This document shows, piece after piece, positions 51,309 through 59,884 of a stretch of 64,000 bases of DNA; position 1 is the first letter of the stretch, and each line of letters opens with the position of its first letter. The position numbers and the translations under genes are program-made. The notes below the pieces were generated by a model, which was given only the letters and a program-made list of their open reading frames with translations, ran no database searches and was not told where the DNA came from. The stretch lies in NCBI RefSeq assembly GCF_041053105.1, contig NZ_CP163444.1, positions 2,480,001 to 2,544,000 on the forward strand. The letters are read 5' to 3'. The stretch comes from Streptomyces sp. R44. Lineage in GTDB: Bacteria; Actinomycetota; Actinomycetes; Streptomycetales; Streptomycetaceae.

Positions 51309-52214
51309 TCAGCCGCGGGCCGCACGGGCCTCCGCCTCCGTCAGGATCTCCGTGAGGCGCAGGCCGAAGCGGGCGTCGCAGGCGTGGGGTTCGCCGGTCC
51401 GGGCCGCGGTGACGAGGGCGTCGACGGCGGTGGCGAACGCCCCCACCGCGCCATTCCAGCGGGGCAGTTCGGCGCGGCCCCCGGTGCCGTACAGGGCGAG
51501 GGCCGCCTCCGCCGCCTCCGGAGGCGCGCTCAGCGTGAGCGTGGCCGTGCTGCTCGCGCCCGAGGCGTGGCGCAGCACGAGGTGGTGGGTGTCGTCGGGA
51601 CCCGGGACTGCGGTGACGTCGGTGACGTCGCCGAGGACCGGCAGGAGGACGGAGAGGACATGCGGGCCGACGTCCCACAGGCCGCCCTTCTCCCGCCGCC
51701 AGGGCGAGGCCGCGTACGCGCTGGTGGAGCCGGGGCCGTAGAGCGAGCCCAGCCAGTGGGCCTCGCCGAGGAACCAGCCGCCCGCCGCCGTCTGCTCGTC
51801 GATCCAGCGGGCCGTCGGCTCCGCGAACCGGAGGGTGCAGAAGACCACCGAGGCGACACCGGCCGCCTCGACCGCCTCGGTCACCTCACGGGCGAGCGCC
51901 ACCGTCGTCGCGACCGGCTTGTCGAGCAGCACATGACAGCCGGCGGCCGCGGCCCGGACGGCGAGCGGGGCCTGGACGTCCGGCGGCAGGGCCAGGGCGA
52001 CGGCGTCGCTGGCGGCGAAGAGGGCATCCAGGTCCTCGTACGCGCGCGTGCCGGACGCGGCGGCGAGCTCGGCGGCCGCCTCGGGGCGTCTGCCCCACAC
52101 CCCGCTGAACTCGACGCCCGGATGCCCGGCGAGGGCAGGCGCGTGCGTACGGGCGGCCCAGGGGCCGGTGCCGAGGAGTCCGATACGGGGCTTCACACCC
52201 AGGAGCTTCGCCAT
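51309..52214 (-). CDS. Gfo/Idh/MocA-family oxidoreductase
   Basis: The 301-residue protein has the NAD-binding motif RIGLLGTGPWAARTHAPALA, a DVQAPLAVRAAAAGCHVLLD region followed by the catalytic-type DKPVATTVALAREV (conserved Lys-Pro), and WRREKGGLWDVGPHVLSVLL with the conserved His. It oxidises or reduces sugars or related compounds; substrate unknown. The stop at 51309 abuts the GNAT remnant. The gene is read away from the TROVE module with a 217-base intergenic region that carries a promoter-like sequence and no gene. Confidence 0.92.
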   Translation of the reverse strand: MAKLLGVKPRIGLLGTGPWAARTHAPALAGHPGVEFSGVWGRRPEAAAELAAASGTRAYEDLDALFAASDAVALALPPDVQAPLAVRAAAAGCHVLLDKPVATTVALAREVTEAVEAAGVASVVFCTLRFAEPTARWIDEQTAAGGWFLGEAHWLGSLYGPGSTSAYAASPWRREKGGLWDVGPHVLSVLLPVLGDVTDVTAVPGPDDTHHLVLRHASGASSTATLTLSAPPEAAEAALALYGTGGRAELPRWNGAVGAFATAVDALVTAARTGEPHACDARFGLRLTEILTEAEARAARG

Positions 52215-52431
52215 GCCCCCAGTCTGCCGGGCGCCACCGACAACGAACGCCGCCCGTCCACCGGCGACGGCCCGAAATCCGCTGGCGGTCCTCCCCCGGC
52301 CCGGTGTTAGCGTTCCTGCGCCGGCCGCGGGACTCCGGTGCGACTTCCGGAACCTGCCTCTGAAGCAACGTCTTCGCTGTTCGCGCCCCCATTCCCCGGC
52401 CGGCATCCACGTGCAGGGAAGGGAAAGCGCC

Positions 52432-53814
52432 GTGTCCGAGCTCGTCGCCGCCGAGGACGTGCTCCTCTTCGTCAACGCCGCCGTGACCGCCACCGGCCAG
52501 CGCGAGTTCCGCTCCTCGGCCGCCGAGCAGCGCTTCTCGCTCGCCTTCCTCCACGAGTACGTACGGGTCAACTACCGGCCCGTGTACGCCGCCGCCCTCG
52601 CGCTCGACATCAACGACCACAACGCCGCGCTCGTCATCGAGCACCTGCTCCGCACCCCGAAGGAGGCGGAGCCGGGCGAGGGCCGGCTGATCGCCGCGCG
52701 CCTCGCGCTGATGCCGCCGCAGCGGGTCTACCGGCTCTTCGGCGCGCTGCGCGACGCCGGGGTCAACAACCGCCGCACGCGCGCGATCGTGCGCGCGTGG
52801 CTCGCGGCCCGCCCCGACCCGGCCCTGGACGCGGTGAAGTACCGGACCGGTCTCAAGGCCGCGCTCCGGCACGTCCACGGGCGGCCGGCCGACCCGGAGA
52901 CCGGTGACTTCCTCTTCGCGCCGGGCCGCCGGGTCCGGTACGAGAACGCCGCGCTCGACGCGCACCGGCGGGCCCACTACGAGCAGGGCGCGCTGTACGA
53001 GCTGCCGTTCACGGTCGCGGAGGGCTTCGCCGCGAAGCACGGGATACCCCGCGCGGTGTTCCTGGAGCGGATCGCGCCCCGGATGACCCGGCTCGAACGG
53101 CTGCGCACGGACCGGGCCGCCGATCTGTCGGTCATGCCGCTGACCCGGCTCGCCCTGTACGTCCTCGCGCTCCCGTTCGCCGAGCGGGTGGAGCGGCGGG
53201 CCGAGCTGACGGCCGCGCTGCGGGCGGCTGCCCGGCGCGCGGCGGGGCCGTACGCCGGGACATGGGGCCGGGTGGCGGCCGTGCTCGACGACAGCTTCTC
53301 CTCCTCCGGCTCGGCGGTGAAGCGACGCCGTCCGCTGGCCGTGGCCCTCGGCTGCCACTTCCTCCTGGAGGCCCTCGCCTCCCCGGGGGCGTACACCCCG
53401 CTGTGGACCTCGGGCCGGGACGATCCCCTGCTCGTCCACCCTCACGGACCGACCCCGCTCGGCCTGCGCGTCCTGGACGCCCTGGAGACCGGTCCTGAGC
53501 GTCTGGTGATCGTCTCCGACGGCTGGGACAACGCCCCTCCGGGACTCGCGGGCGAGGTGCTGCGGGTGTGGCGCACGCGACTGGACCCGGAGCGGCGGAC
53601 GAGCGTGGTGCACCTGAACCCCGTATACGACGCGGAGGGCTTCGACGTGCGCCGACTGGCGCCGAGCGTGCCGACGGCGGGGGTCAGGGACGCGGAGGAT
53701 CTCGCGGCCCTGGTGGAGATCGCCCAGTTCGCGGAGGGGCGGACGGGCTTCGCGGAGCTGCGGGCCTATCTGGACCGGCGGGTGGAGCTGTTCCTGAAGG
53801 GGGCGGAGGGATGA
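52432..53814 (+). CDS. TROVE-like alpha-repeat and von Willebrand A domain protein
   Basis: The ~460-residue protein has an N-terminal helical-repeat half with the TROVE-type pattern INDHNAALVIEHLL, GALRDAGVNNRRTRAIVRAW and VKYRTGLKAALRHVHGR. A C-terminal vWA domain carries a MIDAS-like AAVLDDSFSSSGSAVK (DxSxS) and IVSDGWDN. Proteins of this design resemble bacterial Ro60/Rsr homologues, which bind Y RNAs and structured RNA. The GTG at 52432 follows AAGGGA; a GTG at 52411 is an alternative. It is translationally coupled (ATGA) to the next gene, so the two work as a unit. Confidence 0.8.
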   Translation: MSELVAAEDVLLFVNAAVTATGQREFRSSAAEQRFSLAFLHEYVRVNYRPVYAAALALDINDHNAALVIEHLLRTPKEAEPGEGRLIAARLALMPPQRVYRLFGALRDAGVNNRRTRAIVRAWLAARPDPALDAVKYRTGLKAALRHVHGRPADPETGDFLFAPGRRVRYENAALDAHRRAHYEQGALYELPFTVAEGFAAKHGIPRAVFLERIAPRMTRLERLRTDRAADLSVMPLTRLALYVLALPFAERVERRAELTAALRAAARRAAGPYAGTWGRVAAVLDDSFSSSGSAVKRRRPLAVALGCHFLLEALASPGAYTPLWTSGRDDPLLVHPHGPTPLGLRVLDALETGPERLVIVSDGWDNAPPGLAGEVLRVWRTRLDPERRTSVVHLNPVYDAEGFDVRRLAPSVPTAGVRDAEDLAALVEIAQFAEGRTGFAELRAYLDRRVELFLKGAEG

Positions 53815-54977
53815 CCCGGATCGATCTCGGCGGGCTGCGCGTGCGGCCCGCGCAGGTGTGGGGCGGGGTGCGGATCGTGCCGCTCGTGCGGGACGAACCG
53901 GTGCCGGGACTGCGGCTGCGCCGGGAGGTGTACGAGGGGTGGGGTCCGGCCTCCGTCGAGCTCGGCGACCGGACCACGTACACCTCGTACATCCCGCACG
54001 GCTTCGTCGCCGACTGGACGGGGGCGGGCGCGGAGGCCGCCGCGTACGGGACGCGGCTCGGAGGTGAAGGGGAGCCGGCGGCCGTGCCCGTCCGCCGGCT
54101 CCACCGGCTGGCCAAGCGCCGGCGGGACAAGGACGGGCGCGCCGAGCGGCGGCTGCGGTTCCTGCCGCTGCACCTCGCCCTGGAGGGATACCTCTCGCTG
54201 CACTTCGGCGGACCGACCGTGGTGTGGGACGACTGGTCCCGGGAGGCGCTGCGGCGCGGGCTCTCGCCGCGGGCCGAGGCGGCGTACGCGGGGTGGACGG
54301 TGCCCGGGCTCGGGGAGGCGCTGCGGATCTTCGAGCTGCATCCGGGGCAGTGCGGGCTGCTCCTGTACGTGGCCGACGCGCTGGCCGCGGCCTTCGTGGT
54401 GCCGCACCCGGACGACTACCGGCGGCTGCACCCGACGCTGGTGGAGGACCTGTACGGGGAGCTGGTCCACCAGTACGCGTACTACGGCGCCCCCGTGCCC
54501 GAGTTCACGGCGCGGATCAGGGACGGCGCCGGCGGCATCCGGGGCCTCGCGGATCTGCGGGCGGCGGCCCTGGAGCAGGAGCGGGTCTGGGCGGCGGCGC
54601 ACGACGGGCTGATGGCGCGGGACCTCCTGGAGACCTCGTACTCCTTCGAGCGGGTGCAGCGGATGGGGGCGTTCGATCTGTACCGGTTCCTGCCGCCGTT
54701 CGAGCGGGGCGGCCGGGAGCAGCACATCGGCGAGGTGATCACCGACCGGAAGGGGCGGGCGGCCTATCTGAAGACCTTCCGGCTCTCCGAGAACCAGATC
54801 CGGAAGGGGTACCTCCTGAACCGGCTCGCGGACTGCGACTGGCACCTCGGGCGGACGGCGGAGGCGTTGGGGACCTCGTACGCCGAGGTGGTGCGGCGGG
54901 TGCGGGGGGCGGGGCTCGGATCGCTCCTCGACGCACACGTCGTCGCACGGCGGCTGCGCGAAGATCAGGAAAGCTGA
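53811..54977 (+). CDS. ARPP-2-like protein with C-terminal Fis-type helix-turn-helix
   Basis: The ~388-residue protein starts MTRIDLGGLRVRPAQVWGGV. The N-terminal part (IVPLVRDEPVPGLRLRREVY, RRDKDGRAERRLRFLPLHL) resembles the ARPP-2 domain reported near RNA-processing and repair genes. A central helical region has EPHP-type segments. The C-terminus ends DCDWHLGRTAEALGTSYAEV followed by RVRGAGLGSLLDAHVV, which looks like a Fis-type helix-turn-helix. It overlaps the TROVE/vWA gene by four bases. Family assignment is from memory and needs a profile search. The glnII GlnR box starts right after its stop. Confidence 0.7.
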   Translation: MTRIDLGGLRVRPAQVWGGVRIVPLVRDEPVPGLRLRREVYEGWGPASVELGDRTTYTSYIPHGFVADWTGAGAEAAAYGTRLGGEGEPAAVPVRRLHRLAKRRRDKDGRAERRLRFLPLHLALEGYLSLHFGGPTVVWDDWSREALRRGLSPRAEAAYAGWTVPGLGEALRIFELHPGQCGLLLYVADALAAAFVVPHPDDYRRLHPTLVEDLYGELVHQYAYYGAPVPEFTARIRDGAGGIRGLADLRAAALEQERVWAAAHDGLMARDLLETSYSFERVQRMGAFDLYRFLPPFERGGREQHIGEVITDRKGRAAYLKTFRLSENQIRKGYLLNRLADCDWHLGRTAEALGTSYAEVVRRVRGAGLGSLLDAHVVARRLREDQES

Positions 54978-55015
54978 GTAACACGGGGTTCACAAACGGG
55001 CAACCGACGGGAAAC
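54978..55015 (+). promoter_or_regulatory. GlnR box upstream of glnII
   Basis: Pentamers GTAAC, TTCAC, GCAAC and GAAAC are each separated by six bases, fitting the gTnAC/GaAAC alternation with two mismatched members. The box begins one base after the stop codon of the preceding gene and ends about 120 bases before glnII. Confidence 0.75.
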
Positions 55016-55133
55016 CCCGTGTTGCCAAGCTGCGGTCGAACACAAACCGCGCAGTCAGCGCAGAGACCGCAGCTTCTCGCAGTGCCGCGAGCCGCAGCGG
55101 AAGCCCGCAGCAGCACGCCAAAGGATGAGACCC

Positions 55134-56165
55134 GTGACCTTCAAGGCTGAGTACATCTGGATCGACGGCACCGAGCCGACCGCGAAGCTTCGCTCCAAGA
55201 CGAAGATCATCGCCGGTGAGGGCCTCGCCCTCGACGAGCTGCCGATCTGGGGCTTCGACGGTTCCAGCACGAACCAGGCCAAGGGCCACGCCTCGGACCG
55301 CGTCCTCAAGCCGGTCTTCTCCTGCCCGGACCCGATCCGCGGCGGCAACGACGTCCTGGTGCTGTGCGAGGTCCTCAACACGGACATGACGCCGCACGAG
55401 TCCAACACGCGTGCCGCGCTGGCCGAGGTCGCCGCGAAGTACGCCTCCCAGGAGTCGATCTTCGGCATCGAGCAGGAGTACACCTTCTTCGACGGCACCC
55501 GCCCGCTCGGCTTCCCGGTCAACGGCTTCCCGGCCCCGCAGGGCGGCTACTACTGCGGCGTCGGCGTGGACGAGATCCACGGCCGCCCGATCGTCGAGGC
55601 GCACCTGGAGAACTGCCTCAAGGCCGGTCTCGGCATCTCCGGCATCAACGCCGAGGTCATGCCCGGCCAGTGGGAGTTCCAGGTCGGCCCGCTGTCCCCG
55701 CTCGAGGTCTCGGACCAGCTGTGGATCGCCCGCTGGCTGCTCTACCGCACGGCCGAGGACTTCAACGTCTCCGCGACGCTCGACCCGAAGCCGGTGAAGG
55801 GCGACTGGAACGGCGCGGGCGCGCACACCAACTTCTCCACGAAGGCGATGCGCGAGGGCTACGACGCGATCATCACCGCGTGCGAGTCCCTCGGCCAGGG
55901 CTCGAAGCCGCTCGACCACGTCAAGAACTACGGCGCCGGCATCGACGAGCGCCTGACGGGCCTGCACGAGACCGCCCCGTGGGACGAGTACTCCTACGGC
56001 GTCTCGGACCGCGGCGCCTCGGTCCGCATCCCGTGGCAGGTCGAGCAGGACCAGAAGGGCTACATCGAGGACCGCCGCCCGAACGCGAACGTGGACCCGT
56101 ACGTGGTGACCCGCCTCATCGTGGACACCTGCTGCGAGGCCCTGGAGAAGGCCGGCCAGGTCTGA
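55134..56165 (+). CDS. glnII: Glutamine synthetase, type II (eukaryotic-like)
   Basis: GlnII is the second glutamine synthetase of streptomycetes. The 343-residue protein starts MTFKAEYIWIDGTEPTAKLR (from GTG) and has LPIWGFDGSSTNQAKGHASD, FGIEQEYTFFDGTRPLGFPV, GVDEIHGRPIVEAHLENCLK, NAEVMPGQWEFQVGPLSPLE and GDWNGAGAHTNFSTKAMREG, all type II landmarks. I chose the GTG at 55134 because this gives the usual 343 residues and a good ribosome binding site; an ATG nine bases upstream would add three residues. A GlnR box lies upstream and a terminator follows. Confidence 0.97.
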   Translation: MTFKAEYIWIDGTEPTAKLRSKTKIIAGEGLALDELPIWGFDGSSTNQAKGHASDRVLKPVFSCPDPIRGGNDVLVLCEVLNTDMTPHESNTRAALAEVAAKYASQESIFGIEQEYTFFDGTRPLGFPVNGFPAPQGGYYCGVGVDEIHGRPIVEAHLENCLKAGLGISGINAEVMPGQWEFQVGPLSPLEVSDQLWIARWLLYRTAEDFNVSATLDPKPVKGDWNGAGAHTNFSTKAMREGYDAIITACESLGQGSKPLDHVKNYGAGIDERLTGLHETAPWDEYSYGVSDRGASVRIPWQVEQDQKGYIEDRRPNANVDPYVVTRLIVDTCCEALEKAGQV

Positions 56166-56183
56166 TCCGCCCCGCTTCACGAG

Positions 56184-56218
56184 AGGCGCCCACCGTTTCA
56201 CACGGTGGGCGCCTTTCT
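56184..56218 (+). terminator. Intrinsic terminator after glnII
   Basis: A perfect 13-base stem AGGCGCCCACCGT / ACGGTGGGCGCCT with loop TTCAC is followed by TTCT. It starts 18 bases after the stop codon. Confidence 0.9.
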
Positions 56219-56220
56219 GT

Positions 56221-56758
56221 CGCCGCGCTGACGGCGAACCTGAAGGCCGGAAACCTCAGGAGGCCCGGTTCGAGGCGGTACGGCCAGGCGGCCGACAAAC
56301 CGGTCACGTTCCGATCGCATGCGGGGCAGCCGTTCGACGATCGGTGCCTCTCCTGGCAGTTGGACGAGCGCACCGTGTCGATCTGGACGACGTCCGGACG
56401 GATCAGCGGCCGTCGTCTCAACCGGCGCCGTGAGGCCGACCGCCTCCTACGCGCGAAGCTGCAGGAGAAGGGCACGAAGTCCGCCAGGCGGCGGGCGAAG
56501 CGACATGCGGGCAGGGAGGCCCGCCGGGCCCGCGACATCAACCACAAGATCAGTAAGCGCATCGTGGCGGAGGCTCAACGCACCGGTCGCGGCATCGCCC
56601 GGGAGGACCTCACGGGCATCCGCGAGCGGGTACGGCTACGCAAGCCCCAACGCGCCCGACTGCACTCCTGGTCTTTCCGGCAACTCGCCACGTCTGAGCC
56701 ACAGACGACCCGAGCCGCAAACCCGGGGGTCCAATCCGATTCCCGAGTAGTAGACTAG
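56221..56758 (+). pseudogene. Decayed TnpB (IS605 OrfB) fragment
   Basis: The frame contains TnpB pieces: GNLRRPGSRRYGQAADKPV, FRSHAGQPFDDRCLSWQLDE, TVSIWTTSGR, then RREADRLLRAKLQEKGTKSA, HAGREARRARDINHKISKRI and the RuvC-II-like AEAQRTGRGIAREDLTGIRE. The middle of the protein, which carries the first RuvC Asp and the linker, is deleted, and the C-terminal zinc-finger and last catalytic Asp are missing. No TnpA (Y1) gene is nearby. It is therefore an inactive remnant, not a functional nuclease. Its codon use is similar to the host, suggesting an old arrival. Confidence 0.85.
56751..56756 (+). promoter_or_regulatory. -10 TAGACT of the leader-type ORF
   Basis: TAGACT ends six bases before the ATG of the 40-residue ORF, so the transcript should be leaderless. 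The -35 region is weak. Confidence 0.55.
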
Positions 56759-56762
56759 GGAT

Positions 56763-56885
56763 ATGGCCATCATGCAGAACGACACCGCGACGGGTCGCCA
56801 CGACCTCGAGCCGTTCTGGCCTTCCCGGCAGCACCACGACTTCGACCGGTGCTGTCGACGCGTGAGGAACGCGTCGGCCCTCTAA
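56763..56885 (+). CDS. 40-residue leader-type peptide with Cys-Cys
   Basis: This short ORF reads MAIMQNDTATGRHDLEPFWP then SRQHHDFDRCCRRVRNASAL and stops at 56885. A -10-like TAGACT six bases before the ATG points to leaderless translation. The C-terminal HHDFDRCCRRV resembles small cysteine-containing leader peptides of Streptomyces (for example RHVDLCR-type leaders of sulfur genes). It is 98 bases upstream of the winged-helix regulator. Translational control through cysteine or another codon is possible; alternatively it is simply a short conserved ORF. I found no stable terminator-antiterminator pair by eye. Confidence 0.7.
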   Translation: MAIMQNDTATGRHDLEPFWPSRQHHDFDRCCRRVRNASAL

Positions 56886-56983
56886 CGCCCCGATCGGTAC
56901 GGTTCCGATCCCGGCCTTCGGCCGCACGCGCACGACGTACGAGACCTCTCCGTCCGTTCCCCGCGCGAAAGAGCTGAGCTGCC

Positions 56984-57538
56984 ATGGCCCACACCCAGAC
57001 CGCTTCCCTCACGGCCGTCCGTCCCGGCCGGCACCGACTGCGTGCCGTCGATCCGAACGAGGTCGTCGACTTCTCCCAGGTGGCGGACTTCCTGCCGCCC
57101 GGCGCCACCCTGCTGCCCGCGCCGCAGCACGCGCTGCCGACGCTGCCGGGGCGCCCGCCGATGGTCGGGTACCTCGTCCTCGTCCCGGCCGACCAGCAGC
57201 CGCACCTGCCCGCGGCCCCCGTCCCCGCGCCGGCGGCGCCCGTCGCGGCGGAGGAGCAGGGGCCGGTGACCATCGACGGCGTCCAGCGGATCGCTCTCGT
57301 CGACGGCGAGGCGCTCGACCTGACATACCTCGAATTCGAGCTGCTCGCCCACCTGGTGGCACACCCCCACCGGGTGCACACCCGCGACCAGTTGGTCACG
57401 ACGGTGTGGGGGTACGGGCACGTGGGCGACGGCCGGACGGTCGACGTGCACGTGGCCCGGCTGCGCCGCAAGCTGGGCGCCGAGCACCGCCACACGATCC
57501 AGACCGTGCGGCGGGTCGGCTACAAGTACACCCCCTGA
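56984..57538 (+). CDS. OmpR/PhoB-type winged-helix transcriptional regulator without receiver domain
   Basis: This 184-residue protein has an N-terminal ~90 residues of unknown fold with a Pro/Ala-rich linker ([20 protein letters not shown]). The C-terminal winged helix follows: LVDGEALDLTYLEFELLAHL, PHRVHTRDQLVTTVWGYG, DGRTVDVHVARLRRKLG and VRRVGYKYTP. The absence of a receiver domain suggests regulation by partners or by expression. The upstream leader-type ORF may set that expression. Its stop abuts the stop of the PepSY gene on the other strand. Confidence 0.93.
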   Translation: MAHTQTASLTAVRPGRHRLRAVDPNEVVDFSQVADFLPPGATLLPAPQHALPTLPGRPPMVGYLVLVPADQQPHLPAAPVPAPAAPVAAEEQGPVTIDGVQRIALVDGEALDLTYLEFELLAHLVAHPHRVHTRDQLVTTVWGYGHVGDGRTVDVHVARLRRKLGAEHRHTIQTVRRVGYKYTP

Positions 57539-58990
57539 TCAGGCGGTTGTACGGGGCCTCACTCGGGCGACCAGCGCCAGGGTGAGGTCCACCCCGAGGA
57601 ACAGCAGCAGGCTCAGGCCGAGCAGCGGGACGAACCAGCCGACGAGCGCCGTCGCCGCCGCGAGCGGCAGGAGCAGCGTCACCGGGACCCTCCGCCAGGT
57701 GCCGCGCGCCACCGGGCGGCCGGGGCGGCGCAGCCACCACATGCGGTAGCCCCAGAGGATCAGCAGGATGAGGGCGAGCGCGAGGGCCGCGAGCGCCAGC
57801 TGGTTGAACAGGCCGAGGAACACGCCCGTGTGCGCGTCGATCCCGATCCGGGTCAGCTTCGCGAGCAGCGGATAGTCGCTGAAGCGCAGCCGGTCGAGGA
57901 CCGTGCCGTCCGCCGGGTCCAGCGCCACCGAGTCCAGCTGGACCGGGAACTGCGTGTCGGTCTCCTTGACCACGTACCCCTTGCCCTCGGCGGGCAGCAC
58001 GACCGAGATCCTGGGGCTGTCGATGCCGGCCGCGCGGGCCGCCGCCAGTGCTCTGTCGAGGCCTATGTCCGTGCCCTTCGGGGCCGTACCGCCGTGGTGG
58101 GCGCCGCCGTGGCCCTCGTGCTCCGAGGACGGCGCCGCTCCCGCCGACAGCGTGGGCGTCGCGCCGCCGAGACCGTCCTGCACGGTGCCGATGTTCTCGC
58201 CCGCGTACCGCGACCACGTCAGGCCGGTCGCGGAGAGCAGGACCAGGCCGACCGCCGCCCACAGGCCGACCGAGCCGTGCCAGGAGAGCGTGCGGCGACG
58301 GGACTTCGGGCCCCGCTCCGGCAGGACGAGGGCGCGGCGGTTCTTCCGGCGCCGGCCGACCCAGAGCAGCACGCCGCCGAGCGCGATCACCCACAGCCAG
58401 CTCGCGGCGAGTTCGCTGTAGTTGCGGCCGAGTTCACCGAGGTGCAGATCGGCGTGGAGGCCGTCGATCCAGGTGCGCAGCGGGAGGGCGCCGGAGCCGC
58501 CGTAGCTGGGCAGCTGTCCGCGTACGTCACCGGTGTACGGGTCGACGAAGACGGCGAGCGAGGTGCCCTCGGGGACGTCGGGGTCGGCCATCAGGACCCG
58601 GGTGGTCGCGCCGGGTTCGGCGCCGGGCCAGACGGCGGTGACGGTGCCGTTCGGGTTGACCTTGCGGGCGATGTCCACCTGCCGGGAGAGCGGCAGGGTG
58701 GTGTCGCCGACGGGGACCTCCAGCTCGTGCGCGTACACGACCTTCTCCGCCTGGAAGGAGAGCGCGTAGAGCAGCCCGCTGACGGCGGCCACGAGGAGGA
58801 ACGGAGCGACGAGGACGCCCGCGTAGAAGTGGAGGCGCAGGACGAGGGGGCGCAGGGCGCTCCAGGTGCCGGGGCGGGAGGGGGCGGGTGAGGGTGGCGC
58901 TTCGGATGCGGAGGATTCCGGAGAATCGGCAGATTTCGGGGTTTTCGGGCTCTCCGGAGATTCCGGGCGTGCGAGATCGTCGATCGTCAT
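57539..58990 (-). CDS. PepSY-associated TM-helix domain membrane protein
   Basis: The 483-residue protein has a cytoplasmic N-terminal tail, then PepSY-TM topology: LHFYAGVLVAPFLLVAAVSG, LHADLHLGELGRNYSELAAS, SWLWVIALGGVLLWVGRRRK, LSWHGSVGLWAAVGLVLLSA and, near the end, LALALILLILWGYRMWW. The extracytoplasmic loops contain conserved His (LHADLHLG, SWHG, RIGIDAHTGVFLG) and a His-rich SEHEGHGGAHHGG stretch. Such proteins reduce ferric or cupric ions or handle hemes in related systems. It is followed 54 bases later by the Met-rich membrane gene on the same strand. Confidence 0.92.
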   Translation of the reverse strand: MTIDDLARPESPESPKTPKSADSPESSASEAPPSPAPSRPGTWSALRPLVLRLHFYAGVLVAPFLLVAAVSGLLYALSFQAEKVVYAHELEVPVGDTTLPLSRQVDIARKVNPNGTVTAVWPGAEPGATTRVLMADPDVPEGTSLAVFVDPYTGDVRGQLPSYGGSGALPLRTWIDGLHADLHLGELGRNYSELAASWLWVIALGGVLLWVGRRRKNRRALVLPERGPKSRRRTLSWHGSVGLWAAVGLVLLSATGLTWSRYAGENIGTVQDGLGGATPTLSAGAAPSSEHEGHGGAHHGGTAPKGTDIGLDRALAAARAAGIDSPRISVVLPAEGKGYVVKETDTQFPVQLDSVALDPADGTVLDRLRFSDYPLLAKLTRIGIDAHTGVFLGLFNQLALAALALALILLILWGYRMWWLRRPGRPVARGTWRRVPVTLLLPLAAATALVGWFVPLLGLSLLLFLGVDLTLALVARVRPRTTA

Positions 58991-59044
58991 GATGACTGAC
59001 TGTCCTTGGAGTCGGTATGTCGACAGGGGGAAGCGACCCCCGGG

Positions 59045-59752
59045 TCAGACGTGTGCTCCGAGGGCCGTGGCGCGGGGTGTGGACAGCCGGGGCGGGCCGC
59101 GCCGGGACAGGGTGTGCGCGAGGACGACGGTGTGCGGGCGGCGGGCGTTCCGCCGCGCCCGGCGGACCGGGCGGCGCGGGGACTCCTGGACGGGGACGAG
59201 GGCGGCGCGGAGCAGGCGGAGCGGCGTGAAGGCGCACGCGAGGGCGGCGCGGGCGAGCGTGAAGAACGCGGCCTCGCCGTGGGCGAGCCAGAGGCCGCAG
59301 AGGAGGGCGGCGAGGAGGTGGACGGCGAGCATGCCGGCGCCGGAGCCGGAGGTCATGGGGGTGGTGGCCATGGTCATGGCGTCCATGGGGTCCATGTCCA
59401 TGGCCTCCATGCCCGGCATGGCCTGCATGTTCTCCATGCCGGGCACGGTGTGCAGGTCGTCCGTCCCCGGCATGGCGTGACGCATCCCCTGCGCGTGCCG
59501 ACCCGTCGTCGAGAACAGCAGGTGGAGCGCGCCCTGGAGGAGCAGCAGGGCCCCCGCGATCGTGGGCGCACCCCGGCGTCGTCCGGCCGCGGCCCAGGCG
59601 ACCGCCGCCGTCGCGGCGAAGGCGCCGAGCAGCAGGGTCGCCGGGAGCTGGTGCGCAGACATGGACGAATGCCCCACGGCGGCCAGAGTCACGCATACGA
59701 CCGCGAAGAGTGCGGCTCGCAGGGCGCGCAGGGGCGACCGGGCATCCGTCAT
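59045..59752 (-). CDS. Met-rich membrane protein, partner of PepSY gene
   Basis: The ~235-residue protein has about five hydrophobic helices and, between two of them, a run of methionines and acids: QGMRHAMPGTDDLHTVPGM, ENMQAMPGMEAMDMDPMDA and MTMATTPM, an arrangement typical of copper-handling segments. The C-terminal tail is very Arg/Pro rich. I chose the ATG at 59752 (MTDARSPLRALRAALFAVV); another ATG lies nine bases upstream at 59761. It precedes the PepSY gene on the minus strand, so both may be co-transcribed. Function is inferred from composition, not homology. Confidence 0.78.
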   Translation of the reverse strand: MTDARSPLRALRAALFAVVCVTLAAVGHSSMSAHQLPATLLLGAFAATAAVAWAAAGRRRGAPTIAGALLLLQGALHLLFSTTGRHAQGMRHAMPGTDDLHTVPGMENMQAMPGMEAMDMDPMDAMTMATTPMTSGSGAGMLAVHLLAALLCGLWLAHGEAAFFTLARAALACAFTPLRLLRAALVPVQESPRRPVRRARRNARRPHTVVLAHTLSRRGPPRLSTPRATALGAHV

Positions 59753-59884
59753 CGCCGCCATGGTGTCATCCCGGCCACATGGCCGACAGACCGCCTCTCG
59801 CCGCCCGTTCGTTCCTCCCCTGGCGGAATCCTCCGGGAGCGGAAACTCCTGGCCCTCGCCGTCCCCGCCGGGCAGGCTCGGGCC

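Noticed and set aside
52320..52400. A tRNA-like or Y-RNA-like structure upstream of the TROVE gene
   Set aside because: GGTGCGACTTCC resembles a T-loop, but I could not build a complete cloverleaf or Y-RNA fold by eye.
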